Origin: Ichthyophis bannanicus
Lineage: Eukaryota > Chordata > Amphibia > Gymnophiona > Ichthyophiidae
Direction of reading: 5' to 3'
NCBI GenBank assembly: GCA_033557465.1
Contig: CM066045.1
Span: 135,057,596 to 135,121,595 of the forward strand
DNA length: 64,000 nt
This document shows positions 31,901-41,369 of this stretch, one piece after another. The notes under the pieces are model-generated. The model searched no databases. It saw nothing but the letters and a program-made list of their open reading frames with translations, and was not told where the DNA came from. The translations under genes and the position numbers were made by a program. The first letter of the stretch is position 1. Each line of letters opens with the position of its first letter.

Positions 31901-34082
31901 GATCCCTCTGGAGTTTGAACAGAGTCTTGGGAATCAAAGGAATGGGTGGAAAGGCATATAGGAATTCCTGACCCCAATGCAGGAGAAAGGCGTCGTTGGC
32001 CTGAGCTCCCTGACACGGAGTCCTGGAACAGAACCGGGGAAGTTTGGCATTCCACGGACTTGCAAAGAGGTCTATGTCCGGGGTCCCCCATTCCTGAAAG
32101 ATTCTGCATATCTGGTCCCTGTGTAGGGACCATTCGTGTGGAAGCAGAACTCGACTGAGTCTGTCTGCCTGAGAGTTTTGAACTCCTGGAAGATACACTG
32201 CTAGAAGATGAATTTGATGCTCTCTGGCGAAGGCCCATAATCTGAGAGCTTTGTTGCAAAGCGACAGAGAGCCCGTCCCTCCTTGTTTGTTTATATAGAA
32301 CATGGCCACCTGATTGTCTGTATGAACTAGGACAGTCAGGTTGACAAGGAGGGAATAGAAGACTTTGAGGGCAAAGTATATTGCTCGCAGTTCCAGGAGG
32401 TTGATATGAAGGGTGGTCTCCTGAGGAGACCAAGAGCCCTGAGTGGAGAGGTCTTGGAGATGGGCTCCCCACCCTGTTTGGGAGGCATCTGTTGTGAGGG
32501 TTGCTTGGGGCAACAAAGGTTGGAAGGGGGCCCCCAACAACAGATTCTTGGTGGATACCCACCATTGGAGGGACCAAAACAGACGTTTTGAGGGTAGTAT
32601 TTGGTCGGAGAGCGCTCCTGATGCTTGAGTCCACTGGGTGGCCAAGGTCCATTGAGCTGCTCTCATATGAAGACGAGCGTAGGGCACCACGTGCACCGTG
32701 GAGGCCATGTGGCCCAGAAGTCGCAGCATTTCCCGGGCTGTCATGTGACTGCTGGACTGAGCTTGGGAGGCCAAGCATAGCAGACGTTGGGCCCTGACCT
32801 GAGGTAGGTAGGCCCTTGTAGTGGTGGTGTCCAACCGGGCCCCTATGAATTCCAGAGACTGAGTAGGGATGAGTTGAGACTTGGGAAGGTTTACTACCAG
32901 TCCTAGATACTGCAGAATGCGCCTTGTGCGGTCCAGGGAAATCTGGGCCTCTGACTGAGATGGAGCTCGGATGAGCCAGTCGTCCAGATATGGGAATACA
33001 AAAATTCCCAGGCCTCTTAAAAATGCGGCTACGACTGCCATGCATTTGGTGAACACTCTTGGAGCAGAGGCTAGACCGAAGGGAAATACTCTGTACTGGA
33101 AATGTTTTTCCCGAAACAGAAATCGAAGATATTTTCTGTGGGATGGGTGGATGAATATATGTGTGTACGCATCCTTGAGATCTAGAGAACAAAGCCAATC
33201 CTGACTCTGAAGGTATGGAAGGAGAATGCCCAGAGAAAGCATTTTGAATTTCTCCTTGTAAAGAAATTTGTTCAATTCTCTCAGATCTAGAATTGGTCTG
33301 AAACCCCCTGTCTTCTTTGGTATTAGAAAATAAGGGGAGTAGAACCCTGTCCCTTGTTGAAGAAGAGGAACTTCTTCTATTGCCCCTTGGGCAAGGAGGG
33401 AAGAGACTTCCTGACCCAACAGGGCCAAGAGAGATGGGGGAGAATTGAACTGCCTCACTATGGTATGAGGAGGAAGGCTGGAAAAATGAAGTTTGTAACC
33501 CTCTCTGATGATAGAGAGGGTCCATTGCTCTGATGTAATTTGCCCCCATCTGGGAGCAAAGTGAGCTAACCTTCCGGGAATGGTGAGGGGCTCTGGTTGT
33601 TCTAGAGCCAGAAAGGTTAAGTTCTCTAGGGGCAAGTCAAAACCCTGAGGGGGTTGAGCCTGCTGGGGTGTAGCAGACGCCGCAGGCTTGGACCTTGCCT
33701 GTTTAGGTTGCTGACGCTTAGCAGCAAAGCGAGGCTGAGAAGATTGTTGGCCAGTATTTGTGGAAAATCTGGTCTTCTTGTAGTAAGGCCTCTTGAAAGA
33801 CTTTTTCTTGGTAGGAGTAGAGGTAGACTTAGAAAGTCTATCTAAAGTAGCATTTTCTGCGTCCATTTGAGTGGCTTTAATTTGCCAGTCTTTACCAAAT
33901 AAGTTCTCACCTGTACAGGGCAGATTCCGTAAGCCATCTAGGACCCAGGGTTCTAGGTCAGAGGCTTGGAGCCAAGCAAGTCGTCGGGCTGCAATGGCAA
34001 TGCCCGAAGCTCTACCGGCACCCTCAAAGGAATCAAAGGCTGCTCTGTTGGAGAACTTAGAAACATCTAGAAGCTGTTTCAC
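31713..34082 (-). CDS. DIRS C Gag C-terminus fused to reverse transcriptase-RNase H, 789 aa
   Basis: One uninterrupted frame. Residues 1-150 are Gag (LQASDLEPWVLDG, NLPCTGENLFGKDW, LDRLSKSTSTPTKKKS, Gln/Pro-rich). RT spans about 200-420: FYSPYFLIPKKTGGFRPILD, SLDLKDAYTH, FPFGLASAPRVFTKCM and catalytic YLDD at 365-368. RNase H spans about 525-645 with Asp in TTDAS (531-534), Glu in LLELRA, Asp in HTDNQ and the final ADRLSR. Then comes the DIRS post-RNase H domain (DIDLFASPWNAKLPRFCSR, DAFLLHWGQEFLYAFPPIPL). All catalytic residues are present. The MKQLL at 34082 is an internal Met; the true Gag runs in from upstream through a frameshift. Confidence 0.93.
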   Translation of the reverse strand: MKQLLDVSKFSNRAAFDSFEGAGRASGIAIAARRLAWLQASDLEPWVLDGLRNLPCTGENLFGKDWQIKATQMDAENATLDRLSKSTSTPTKKKSFKRPYYKKTRFSTNTGQQSSQPRFAAKRQQPKQARSKPAASATPQQAQPPQGFDLPLENLTFLALEQPEPLTIPGRLAHFAPRWGQITSEQWTLSIIREGYKLHFSSLPPHTIVRQFNSPPSLLALLGQEVSSLLAQGAIEEVPLLQQGTGFYSPYFLIPKKTGGFRPILDLRELNKFLYKEKFKMLSLGILLPYLQSQDWLCSLDLKDAYTHIFIHPSHRKYLRFLFREKHFQYRVFPFGLASAPRVFTKCMAVVAAFLRGLGIFVFPYLDDWLIRAPSQSEAQISLDRTRRILQYLGLVVNLPKSQLIPTQSLEFIGARLDTTTTRAYLPQVRAQRLLCLASQAQSSSHMTAREMLRLLGHMASTVHVVPYARLHMRAAQWTLATQWTQASGALSDQILPSKRLFWSLQWWVSTKNLLLGAPFQPLLPQATLTTDASQTGWGAHLQDLSTQGSWSPQETTLHINLLELRAIYFALKVFYSLLVNLTVLVHTDNQVAMFYINKQGGTGSLSLCNKALRLWAFAREHQIHLLAVYLPGVQNSQADRLSRVLLPHEWSLHRDQICRIFQEWGTPDIDLFASPWNAKLPRFCSRTPCQGAQANDAFLLHWGQEFLYAFPPIPLIPKTLFKLQRDHGSMILIAPRWPRQVWYPLLLHLSQGPSLDLGAAPDLLSQEEGTLWHPNPKSLNLRAWLLKA

Positions 34083-35446
34083 TAAAGAAATGAACTCCTC
34101 CTTTCTATCTTCAGGGATGAAGGGGCAAAATGCTTTACCTTTAGGGCAAGTTCCCTTAGAAACATGCCCATATACAGACTGTATGAATTAATCCTGGCTA
34201 TAAGCATACTAGCCTGGAAGATTTTCCTACCAAAAGAGTCTAGGGTCTTACATTCTCGCCCTGGAGGGGTAGAAGAGTGCCTTTTGGTACTCTTAATCTT
34301 TTTCAGCGCAGACTTCACCACAATGGAATGGTGAGGCAGCTGAATTTTTTTAAAACCAGGAGAAGGAGGGACCCGGTACATGGTGTCCAACCTACGAGAA
34401 TGAGGAGACAATGTTAGAGGAGCCTCCCATAAGTCCATCAAGTGTTCTTGAAGGATTTCATGGATAGGCAGGGTAACTGCCTCTTTAGGAACCTTAGGGT
34501 ATCCTAAAATATCCAATTTCTTTGATCTAGGTTCTTTCTCAGAGGATGTAGTAATAGAAAGTCCTTTAGCTACTTCTATAATGAAGTCTTGAAAGGACAA
34601 ATCCTCTGGTGGAGACATTCTCCTCTTTGGGGAAGAAGGCTCTTCAGGAAGAACAAGAGAGAGCTCATCAGAGGAGTCAAAATCCTCAGAGGAATCAGAG
34701 TATCCTCTATTCGCTTCCAACGCACGATACGCATACCGGTCGGTATCGACATCGGGCGTACCGGGCATGGGATCGGTATCGGGTGAAAACCCGGATCCGG
34801 CATGCACCGATCTGCGTTTGGAAGACGATGGCCTCGGTTCCGGTATGGAAGCCAGTACCGGAACCGGACCCGGAACCGCTGGATGCGGTACCGAGGGCGT
34901 CGCAGCCTTAATGAAAGCCAGGATGGCCTGCTGCATGGTCTGAACAGTATTGTCCATAAACGCCACTGCTGCCTGGATGTCGGTACCGGCATGGGCCGGT
35001 ACCCCAGAGCAGTCGAACAGGTGATCGGTCGAGGCCATGCCATCGATGTTAACCTGTAACCCCATAGATGGTGCTTTGGAAGCCAGAGCTTCCCGCCGGG
35101 GTTGTTTGGCTGGGGCATGGTCCTCAGATTCAAAATTGAGAGCCTCTCGATACTTTGAAGGAGATTTGCTCTTTGAGGACCTGCCCGAAGAAGGTTTGGT
35201 TACCTGAGATCCATCCGGAGAGGAAGACCTGGATGACTGTGATGCTGGATTATCTGAAGCAAACAGCACATGGAATTTGTTGGCCCGGTTCTGCAAACCA
35301 CGTTTAGACATCTGGGAGCAGGATGGGCAGTCCGGAATGGAGTGGTCAGGCCCCAAACATTTAAGACACCAGTCATGGGTGTCTGTAACAGAAATAACAG
35401 CACTACACTTGGTACACTTCTTGAAACTAGGAGCTGGTTTCTCCAT
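34083..35446 (-). CDS. DIRS C Gag N-terminal part (454-aa frame), frameshifted at its end
   Basis: The start MEKPAPSFKK is followed by a zinc-finger-like cluster: C11, C14, C27, C30, H35, C40, C43 (CTKC, WCLKC, DH, DC, SC). Ser-rich and basic parts follow, then KQPRREALASKAPS, an acidic Ser region, PPEDLSFQDFIIEVAKGLSI, RLDTMYRVPPSPGFKKIQLP and MGMFLRELALKVKHF. The last codons (PSSLKIERRSSFL) are the shifted reading of FIPEDRKEEFISLVK; other family copies read through here into LVKHA.DVSKF. So a small indel near 34110-34150 separates it from the 789-aa frame. Confidence 0.88.
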
Positions 35447-35639
35447 GAGGAGATTTTGTGTAGGCCTGAGGCCTAACAGAAGTCACCAAGTTGTGCTAAA
35501 AAATAAAAGCTTTATTTATTTTTTTTTTTAGAAAGAAAAGAAAAGAGAGACCGGCGGTACCGGTTTCGGTATGGGGAAGGCAGGTACGCGGTCTAAAGAA
35601 AGAAAGTAAAACAAGAATTTCTTCAGCGGTGACAGGAAC

Positions 35640-35829
35640 ACGACCTGCTGGCTCCGCGGAAAAAGAGAAACTGAGGAGAGCTGGTCAGGAAGGCGGGAAG
35701 GCAGCGCGCATGTGCAGTGGGAGGCCCCAAAAGCTTCCTTTCTGGGAAGCTGGGGAGCTTTCCCGCGCAGGCTCCGTCGGTTCCGACGTACCCATAAGTG
35801 AGGACTTATTCCTGCTTGTTCCTGGAGAT
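35640..35829 (-). repeat. DIRS C 5' terminal inverted repeat
   Basis: gaaggcgggaaggcagcgcg, tttctgggaagctggggagc, gcgcaggctccgtcggttcc and aagtgaggacttattcctgc pair with 27760-27930. The final cctgcttgttcctggagat is the right boundary against the DIRS G Gag text. Confidence 0.85.
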
Positions 35830-36595
35830 TCAGTGATCAATGACATAGGCTCCTCCCTGCTGCGCACACTTACAGGGATCTTCCCCATCTGCAGAAGGTC
35901 GTCCAGGGCCCCTGAAGGCAAATCCTTTGTTCCAGACCCTCTCGAGGGTCCTCCGAGCGCAGGGAGTGTGCTGACGCCTGATCCTCTTCTGTGACCGCTG
36001 GTCCAGCTGAGGCCGGTGGATCCCCATGCGGCTGCTCTCTGCGGGGCCCTGGCTGCCTGCCACCGAGCACTGTAGACTTTATCAGGTACTGCTTAATGCA
36101 GTAAATCTGATGCAACAAAAGAACAAAATCTGGTGAAAAAGGCACCCCCGCATGAACTCCAGACACGGATAGATACTCCTGAGCTGCCTGCTGGAGCCCA
36201 AGGTGTCTCTGCTCTTCCTGTCCAGCCATCACCCCTGAGGGCAAAGAAAAACCCCCTCGCGCCACAAAAATGCTGCAGAAGGAGACAAGATGGCCGCAGT
36301 TCCTACAAAAACCGCAGGAACCGCAGCCGTCAAATTCACTGCCCTGAAACGCCCCACGGCAACAGAGGTACTGGGGGATGCCCCCCCTCAAAGTTGGCTG
36401 GTCCACAAAAGAATTTCCCACCCTGCGGTCCTTGGCCTCGCAGGCCCTGCAAAGCCCGACTGTTGACAGGTGAGACCGTCTGCTCCCGCAGCCTACACAG
36501 ATCGCTTTGCTTGCCAGCATATCAGAGAGGGAAAGGCTGAAAACACTAATCACCCTAGGAAACCAACGCGCTGCCGAATCTTGCTGCTCACACAA
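35830..36595 (-). pseudogene. DIRS G Gag, N-terminal part
   Basis: Starts near MLASKAICVGCGSRRSHLST then VGLCRACEAKD, a CxxC...CxxC zinc-ribbon-like motif. Element H carries the equivalent MPSKPLCVVCGARKGTNARV then CKACVGE. The remainder is poorly conserved, runs through frame changes (VPFSPDFVLLLHQIYCIKQY is H-like) and is cut at 35829 by element C. This finger differs from the longer Cys/His cluster of the A/B/C/E/I family. Confidence 0.75.
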
Positions 36596-37141
36596 ACTCC
36601 CGAGACCCCAACCAGCTGTGCTGACAAAGTAAACTCACCGTCCAAACTGCTCCCAATCACAGCAGCAAGCCCCGAGTCCCCTAACCCACTGAAGGTCTGC
36701 TGGAAAGCAGGCAGGAGGTCTGATATGCTCTAGAGCAGGAGGAATGAACACTCACCTCTCTTTCTGGGGCCCTACCACAGACTAAACAACCTCGGTGCCC
36801 CGGGGCAGCCCTAGTTACCACAGCAGCTGCTTTCACTTAACTAGATGAGTGAGTTGACACAGAAATCCAAGCAGAAAGAAGGTAATAACCATTTTTTTTT
36901 TTAAACTCAAAGTGTATCTCAAGGAACCCACAAACTAGCCTAGGCTAAAGAGGTTGTGTCCCATCTGCTGGAGACTGAGAATACTGGCTTGGTGGGAAGA
37001 GTGTTGGCTCTTTATATAGTGACATCATCAAAAGCTAGAATGCTAGGTCTCCATCTGCTGGAATAGGGACACAAACCATGAGTCTGGATTGGACTGTAGG
37101 TCCTAATGGAAAGGAAGTTAGCAGGTAAGTCTAATTTCACC
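36596..37141 (-). mobile_element. DIRS G 5' untranslated and terminal region
   Basis: No coding sequence. It contains an A-rich run (36891-36903) and the outer terminal repeat ending ggtaagtctaatttcacc at 37142. ggcttggtgggaagagtgtt and ggctctttatatagtgacat (36980-37030) repeat, inverted, the text at 23490-23530 near the other end of G. Confidence 0.7.
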
Positions 37142-37224
37142 TTTTGAGACAATGCTTAACACATTGAAAAGAAGAGCATGACCTCATGGTGATAGAGAGG
37201 TACATTTTCAATAGGAGGATGGCT

Positions 37225-37590
37225 TTATAACCTTATGTGGGTAAGAGAGCTGAGCTTCCAGGCTAAAACCCCACCTCTTTGAGGCTGCTCTTGGATCCTG
37301 ACCGCCTTATTCTCATTCACCACCCATGTGTACTTGAACCATTTCCCCCTTAGTTCTGCCCTTGCCCTCTGTTTGTTATACTTATTTGTCTTGGATAGAT
37401 TGTCCTGGATTATGTTTACCACCCATATGTGCCTTAATGATTTCCCCTTAGTACTACTATTATCCCCTTTTTGTTGCATTTGTCTGTCTTGGATAGGTTG
37501 TGAGCTCTTTTGAGCAGGGACTCTCTCTTAAATGTAGGTGTACAGCGCTGCATATGCCTTGTAGCGCTTATATAAATGATTAGTAATAGT
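37225..37590 (+). repeat. LINE 3' end (L2/CR1-like tail)
   Basis: cacctctttgaggctgctct, ggttgtgagctcttttgagc and agggactctctctta resemble 44090-44290. They end in gtacagcgctgcatatgcct, tatataaatgattagtaata and gtagtagtaac, a tail with short tandem repeats. Coding remnants (LF.AALGS) are too short to use. It lies in the USP28 intron. Confidence 0.6.
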
Positions 37591-38642
37591 AGTAGTAACA
37601 GCAAGATAAATCAGATCAATTTATTTCTCTCATCTTAGGGAGGTGCCTTTATAGCAAAGTGCATGGCTGGATAACATCACCAGTTATGTGGTGTTTGATT
37701 TATCCTGCTGAGACATTCACATATGGAAACTGGATAAAAGGAAACTGCTCATGTGGACACACATCAGCTGTCTGAGCGTCACAGGAGATACGTTTCAAAT
37801 AAGGCATATTAACAAAAACAATTTTGCACTCTACTCAGAAGTATGAGAAATACTGTTTTCATACTCCCTAGCATCTGTTACATACTTTATTATCAAGGTT
37901 ATGGCCAGCTTGTAAAAAATATTTCTCGTTTTTCGATTTATCAAGCCATATCATATTCCATGTGTCAGCAGAAACATGGTCTACTGACCATAAGGGCACC
38001 ATCTCTTTGAAACAGAATTCAATCACTACATAATTATTTAGCATTTTTAGAAAATAGCAAAGGCACACATGTGCACAAACTTTCAGGCTGAAGTATGTTT
38101 TTAAGATTAACGATATGTTCTAAGTTAGTCACCGGATTTCATTTTGGCAGCCATGAGATTACCGCTAGGGATCACGGGTGCCATTTTAAACCCAGAACTC
38201 GCAAGAGCAGCAAAAGCTGCGGATCGTTTCTGCTCACAGGAGACACCAGAGAGCCTGGCAAGAACCATGGGAAGGGGGATCTGATCTCTGCCTTTTCATC
38301 TGCCCCTTCAAGCGTGTACTTATTAATGCTTTGAGGCAGCTGTAAATGCCAACATGTAGATTTTCTTATATCAACATGGATTCCCCTTGTAAAATAAGGA
38401 TTACACAACTGGTATTATAGGCCTGCTCAAGCCTTTCTTTCTCCATACTAATCATGCCCCTTGAAATCTGGATACCATGTTGATTGCCATATGTAAATAG
38501 CCGCTTTCTAAAGATCATATTTAAATAAACATGCCAATATGTACATCTAAATACATTATTTACACATTGGGATGCTTCTAAAATAACTCCATTACTGTGA
38601 TTGAAACAGTCTGAAAATCAACTTAATATAATCAGTTCTTAC
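37591..38642. other. USP28 intron, no gene seen
   Basis: Non-coding AT-rich DNA with no recognised repeat or ORF. The donor of the 38643 exon is at its high-coordinate end. Confidence 0.55.
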
Positions 38643-38713
38643 CTGGTCAAGGGCAGGGTCTATATACATTTCATCAATGGATTGGGTAGTTCTAGCAATA
38701 CAATTCTTTAGGT
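38643..38713 (-). CDS. USP28: USP28 exon: short helix before the His box
   Basis: A 71-nt exon with acceptor CCCGCAG before 38713 and donor CAG|GTAAGA at 38643/38642. Joined to the previous exon (1 nt + 2 nt) it reads D, then LKNCIARTTQSIDEMYIDPA, then LDQ, and ends on a codon boundary. Human USP28 has a very similar stretch directly before [13 protein letters not shown]. The exact phase fit on both sides shows a functional exon. The next exon lies 15.9 kb away because of the nested DIRS G/C/hAT block. Confidence 0.9.
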
Positions 38714-39180
38714 CTGCGGGAAAGAACACACAATATACCTAGCATAAGAAATCCAGAGTCAGCTCTGAACTGCACCCTGTCCTTTTCCCTCTCCTTTAAA
38801 AGAGGAACAGGCCTACTGGCTGAAGTCTTAGGCTATGCTACAGGAAAAGCACAGATTTGGGAGTTTGTGGCTCAACTCTGACTTTGGCAAAGTCACTTTG
38901 TCCTTGTGCCCTAGCTGAGAACAGTTTGTCTTCAACTGAAGTTCCTGGTCAACAAATTCAACTATTGACTCAATCAGTAAATTATTTCTGAGTAAAAAAA
39001 TGCTCTGGTTAGGCGGGAGCTCTGTGTCACCTTTAGGACTGGATGACTCAGGGAATGGAGACAAAAACACAGAGCCTGTCATTTGAAAGTCTGGAATTGA
39101 AATTCAGAGGCTTTTGATTTTATGACTGGACAGTTTCAGAAACTGGCTCAGTCATGAATAAAATTAGTATTATAAAGCAT
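38714..39180. other. USP28 intron, no feature seen
   Basis: Non-coding. The minus-strand frame 38828-39082 has no family resemblance. Confidence 0.5.
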
Positions 39181-40160
39181 ATTTTTAGACATACTCAGTA
39201 GAATAGGCCACCAAGGCAGCCAAAACGTTTTCGGTCTGTCTTGGATAAAGCAGCCCTTACTACTATAGTTCTTGCATTGGTAGTTAGCAAGTTAGACTAT
39301 GGAAATCCTCTTTAAAATGGTTGCCCATTACATTCTATTAAATGTTTGCAACAAGTTCAGAATGTAGCAATCAAGCTCCTTACATGCTGTAAAAACCTTA
39401 GGATCACCATTGGCTTCTTCAAGCTCACCACTGGCTGCCAGTAGCATTTGGTATTAAATTTAAAAGTTTTGTTGTTAACCCACACTATTTGTGGTATCTG
39501 CCAATAACTATGCTAGATAATGATCTATGTGCTTGTCAAAGTTCTTTTTTTTTTTATCTTGCTCCCACATTGTTTATTTATTTATTTAGACAGTTTTGTA
39601 TACCGCCTTATCCTTCAATCAAAGCGGTCACAACACAATTGGGGGATACATTTAACACATGGGGATATGAGACACATACACTAATACTTACAGGGGAACA
39701 GGGGCAATGGAGGGTTAAGTGGCTTGCCCAAGACCACAAGGAGCATCTGTGGGACTAGAAACCCCAGTCCTTCCGGCCCAAGGTTGCTGTCCTCTAGTGG
39801 GATTTGAACCCCCGACCTTCCGGCCTGAAGTACCTTGTCCCAACCACTAGGCTACTCCTCCCTCTATACATATGCCAAGATACTTCTTTGAAGATTCTTA
39901 AAAATTATTGTTTTGATCAGGCCTTTGGGTGTTCTGAGGGGTGAGGAGGGACTCTGACCAGACTGCACTACGGTTTTCTTGTTTCTTCTTTTTGTTTTGT
40001 TTTCCGTTTAATATTTATTTGGCTCTTAATTTTAAGCAATTCTGTAATTTACTTAATTTTGTATTCTTATGTATTTAATGTGAAATTGCTTTTATATGTA
40101 TCATAAACCTCTGTCATTTTTTTTACTAAATAAGGTATATCAAGTATAAACTAAACTAAA
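39181..40160 (+). mobile_element. L2-like LINE 3' fragment interrupted by a SINE
   Basis: 39230-39480 holds decayed text of the L2-type ORF2 C-terminus: SKLDYGN, QQVQNVAIKLLT and LTTGCQ, in the usual order of LDYCN...VQNAAARLL...LHWLPV. 39565-39870 is a SINE in minus orientation (caaccactaggctactcctc at its A-box end). The LINE tail continues at 39890-40160 and ends ggtatatcaagtataaacta. Confidence 0.65.
39565..39870 (-). repeat. tRNA-derived SINE, minus orientation
   Basis: On the minus strand: gaggagtagcctagtggttg (A box), gggttcaaatcccac (B box) and ccttgtggtcttgggcaagc (core). The 3' part contains gcggtatacaaaactgtcta and aaataaataaa. It is the same general family as 15560-15795. Confidence 0.75.
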
Positions 40161-40408
40161 CTAATGGCCATGGCTATTTTTAGTCTGAAAATCACATGAC
40201 AATACATGGATAAATGACAGGGTAGAAACCCAAAAATGCAGACAAAGGCACACAGATAATTTGACTGTGTATACACACTTTTTTTTTTTACCGATTCAAA
40301 ATGTATATCCATCCAGCATGTTTAATCTGTTTTAGTATGTCCTACTGTTTATGGATGGGTTGGTTTAATGGTGATGGTAGCTAGTTTTCAGTGGACCTAT
40401 GTCCTGAC

Positions 40409-40621
40409 CTTGTATATCTTGCTCCACTTCCGTTCTCCACCGCTGCAGGCAAGTCACAACATAATGCAGTTCCTCCTCCTCGGTCACTGTGTGGGGTGTA
40501 GGATATTGTGGAGTATATGTAAGAGGTTCCTGCACCTCTGCATAGGTTGAAGGAGCCACTGCACAGGGACTTAAGGGAGAGAATGTTACCCCTTTGGCGT
40601 TTTCATTGTTGTCTTCTTCCC
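40409..40621 (-). CDS. USP28: USP28 exon (start of the visible part): linker inside the USP catalytic domain
   Basis: First visible exon in transcription order. Acceptor CCTAG precedes 40621 and donor CAAG|GTCAGG lies at 40409/40408. It is 213 nt: 2 nt finish a codon, 70 codons follow, and 1 nt carries over. The 3' half reads EEEELHYVVTCLQRWRTEVE then QDIQ, which closely resembles the vertebrate USP28/USP25 segment between the Cys box and His box of the catalytic domain. The 5' half is Pro/Ser/Thr-rich, as expected for the poorly conserved insert there. USP28 is a nuclear deubiquitinase. The Cys-box exons are not visible and probably lie beyond 64000. USP25 is the alternative paralogue; the downstream exons favour USP28. 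Confidence 0.88.
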
Positions 40622-40894
40622 CTAGGCTGAACAGAAAGGCACAGAAACAAACAGATATTAGCTTTGGGAGCAGTTTTCATAATGACTGTGATGCTTGCAG
40701 TCTCACAGGTACATTGTATGTGTGGTACCGCAAGCTCATTCTCAAGAGGCCATGCATGCAATTTCCCCAAGAAAATGTATTTATTTCTTCTTCAGGAGAC
40801 ATAATAGCTCATCTTGGAGGAAGACTGCCTTATAATCCAAAGACCACAGGTTTGAGGCCAGGCCCTGACAACTATGAATAAAGGTAGGAGGGCA

Positions 40895-41145
40895 ACTACA
40901 ATATGTATTTTAGGAGTGAGGAGTAGCTTAATGGTTAGAGCAATGGGGCTAGAACCAGGGAGGTCAGGATTCAAATCCCACTGCTGCTCCTTGTGACCTT
41001 GGGCAAGTTACTTAACCCTCCATTGCCTCAGGTACAAACTTAGGTTGTAAGCCCTCCATGGACAGGAAAATTCCTACTGTACCTGAATGTAACTCGACAA
41101 ACTTCTGAGAAAGGCATGAGATAAATCCAATTTCCTTTCCCTAAT
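40895..41145 (+). repeat. CORE-SINE (MIR-like), plus orientation
   Basis: tRNA-like head with A box tagcttaatggttagagcaa and B box ggattcaaatccc. The core ccttgtgaccttgggcaagt then tacttaaccctccattgcct is close to the MIR/CORE sequence, and the tail is gcatgagataaatccaa. Not a functional tRNA: the head does not fold into a full cloverleaf with acceptor ends, and it continues directly into the SINE core. Confidence 0.8.
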
Positions 41146-41148
41146 AGT

Positions 41149-41369
41149 TTAGGGGTTTAGACTAATCGGCCTGTAGTTCTCAATGTCATCCTTACATCTG
41201 CTTTTGTATAAAGCGACATGGGCCTCTCTCCAGTCCTCTGGCACCATTCCAGACTCCAAAGAGGCATTGAAAAGGTCAGACAGTGGAGCCACTAAAATGT
41301 CCCCAGGTTTCCTCAGTATTCTTGGATGTATCCCATCTGGACCCATGGCTTTGTCTACTTTTAGTCCAT
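41149..41369 (-). mobile_element. Older CR1-type copy, part 1 (minus strand)
   Basis: The minus strand reads LKVDKAMGPDGIHPRILRKP, LSDLFNASLESGMVPEDWRE and ENYRPISLNP, the RT start of the same family as the plus-strand copy that follows. Its upstream continuation (LKQFSEDCSRG...) is at 43670-43900, beyond that copy. It is diverged and frameshifted. Confidence 0.85.

Larger units (their letters stand above)
27732..35829 (-). mobile_element. DIRS element C (youngest DIRS here), nested in G
   Basis: The left end starts gcacagttacttacctgtaa, then caggtgatctctgggaacag. The right end stops at cctgcttgttcctggagat. The termini are inverted repeats (27760-27930 versus 35640-35829). Order on the minus strand: Gag, Gag-RT-RNase H, recombinase, internal complementary region (27990-28095), 3' terminus. 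Reading frames are long, with only one obvious frameshift in Gag and a hAT insertion in the recombinase. It is sense-oriented relative to USP28. Confidence 0.95.
23367..37142 (-). mobile_element. DIRS element G (old, second lineage), split by element C
   Basis: Terminal inverted repeats: 23367-23440 (ggtgaaattaaaaacgtacc, ctttccattaggacctacgg, tccagactcatggg) pair with 37070-37142 (gactgtaggtcctaatggaa, gcaggtaagtctaatttcac). The complementary region sits at 23745-23840. Between them are a broken recombinase, RT-RNase H and Gag on the minus strand. Element C occupies 27732-35829 inside its Gag. With C removed G is about 5.7 kb. Heavily mutated; the RT YLDD reads YFDG. Confidence 0.88.

Noticed and set aside
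30895..33549. An 884-codon minus-strand ORF as a single protein
   Set aside because: Only its last part (from about 31900 downward) is the DIRS recombinase. The upstream part is the antiphase reading of RT-RNase H (Ser/Pro-rich, no motifs), and its very end (below 31050) is hAT sequence.
40915..40990. tRNA gene
   Set aside because: A and B boxes are present, but they belong to a CORE-SINE head that runs straight into the SINE core. No proper acceptor stem or terminator.
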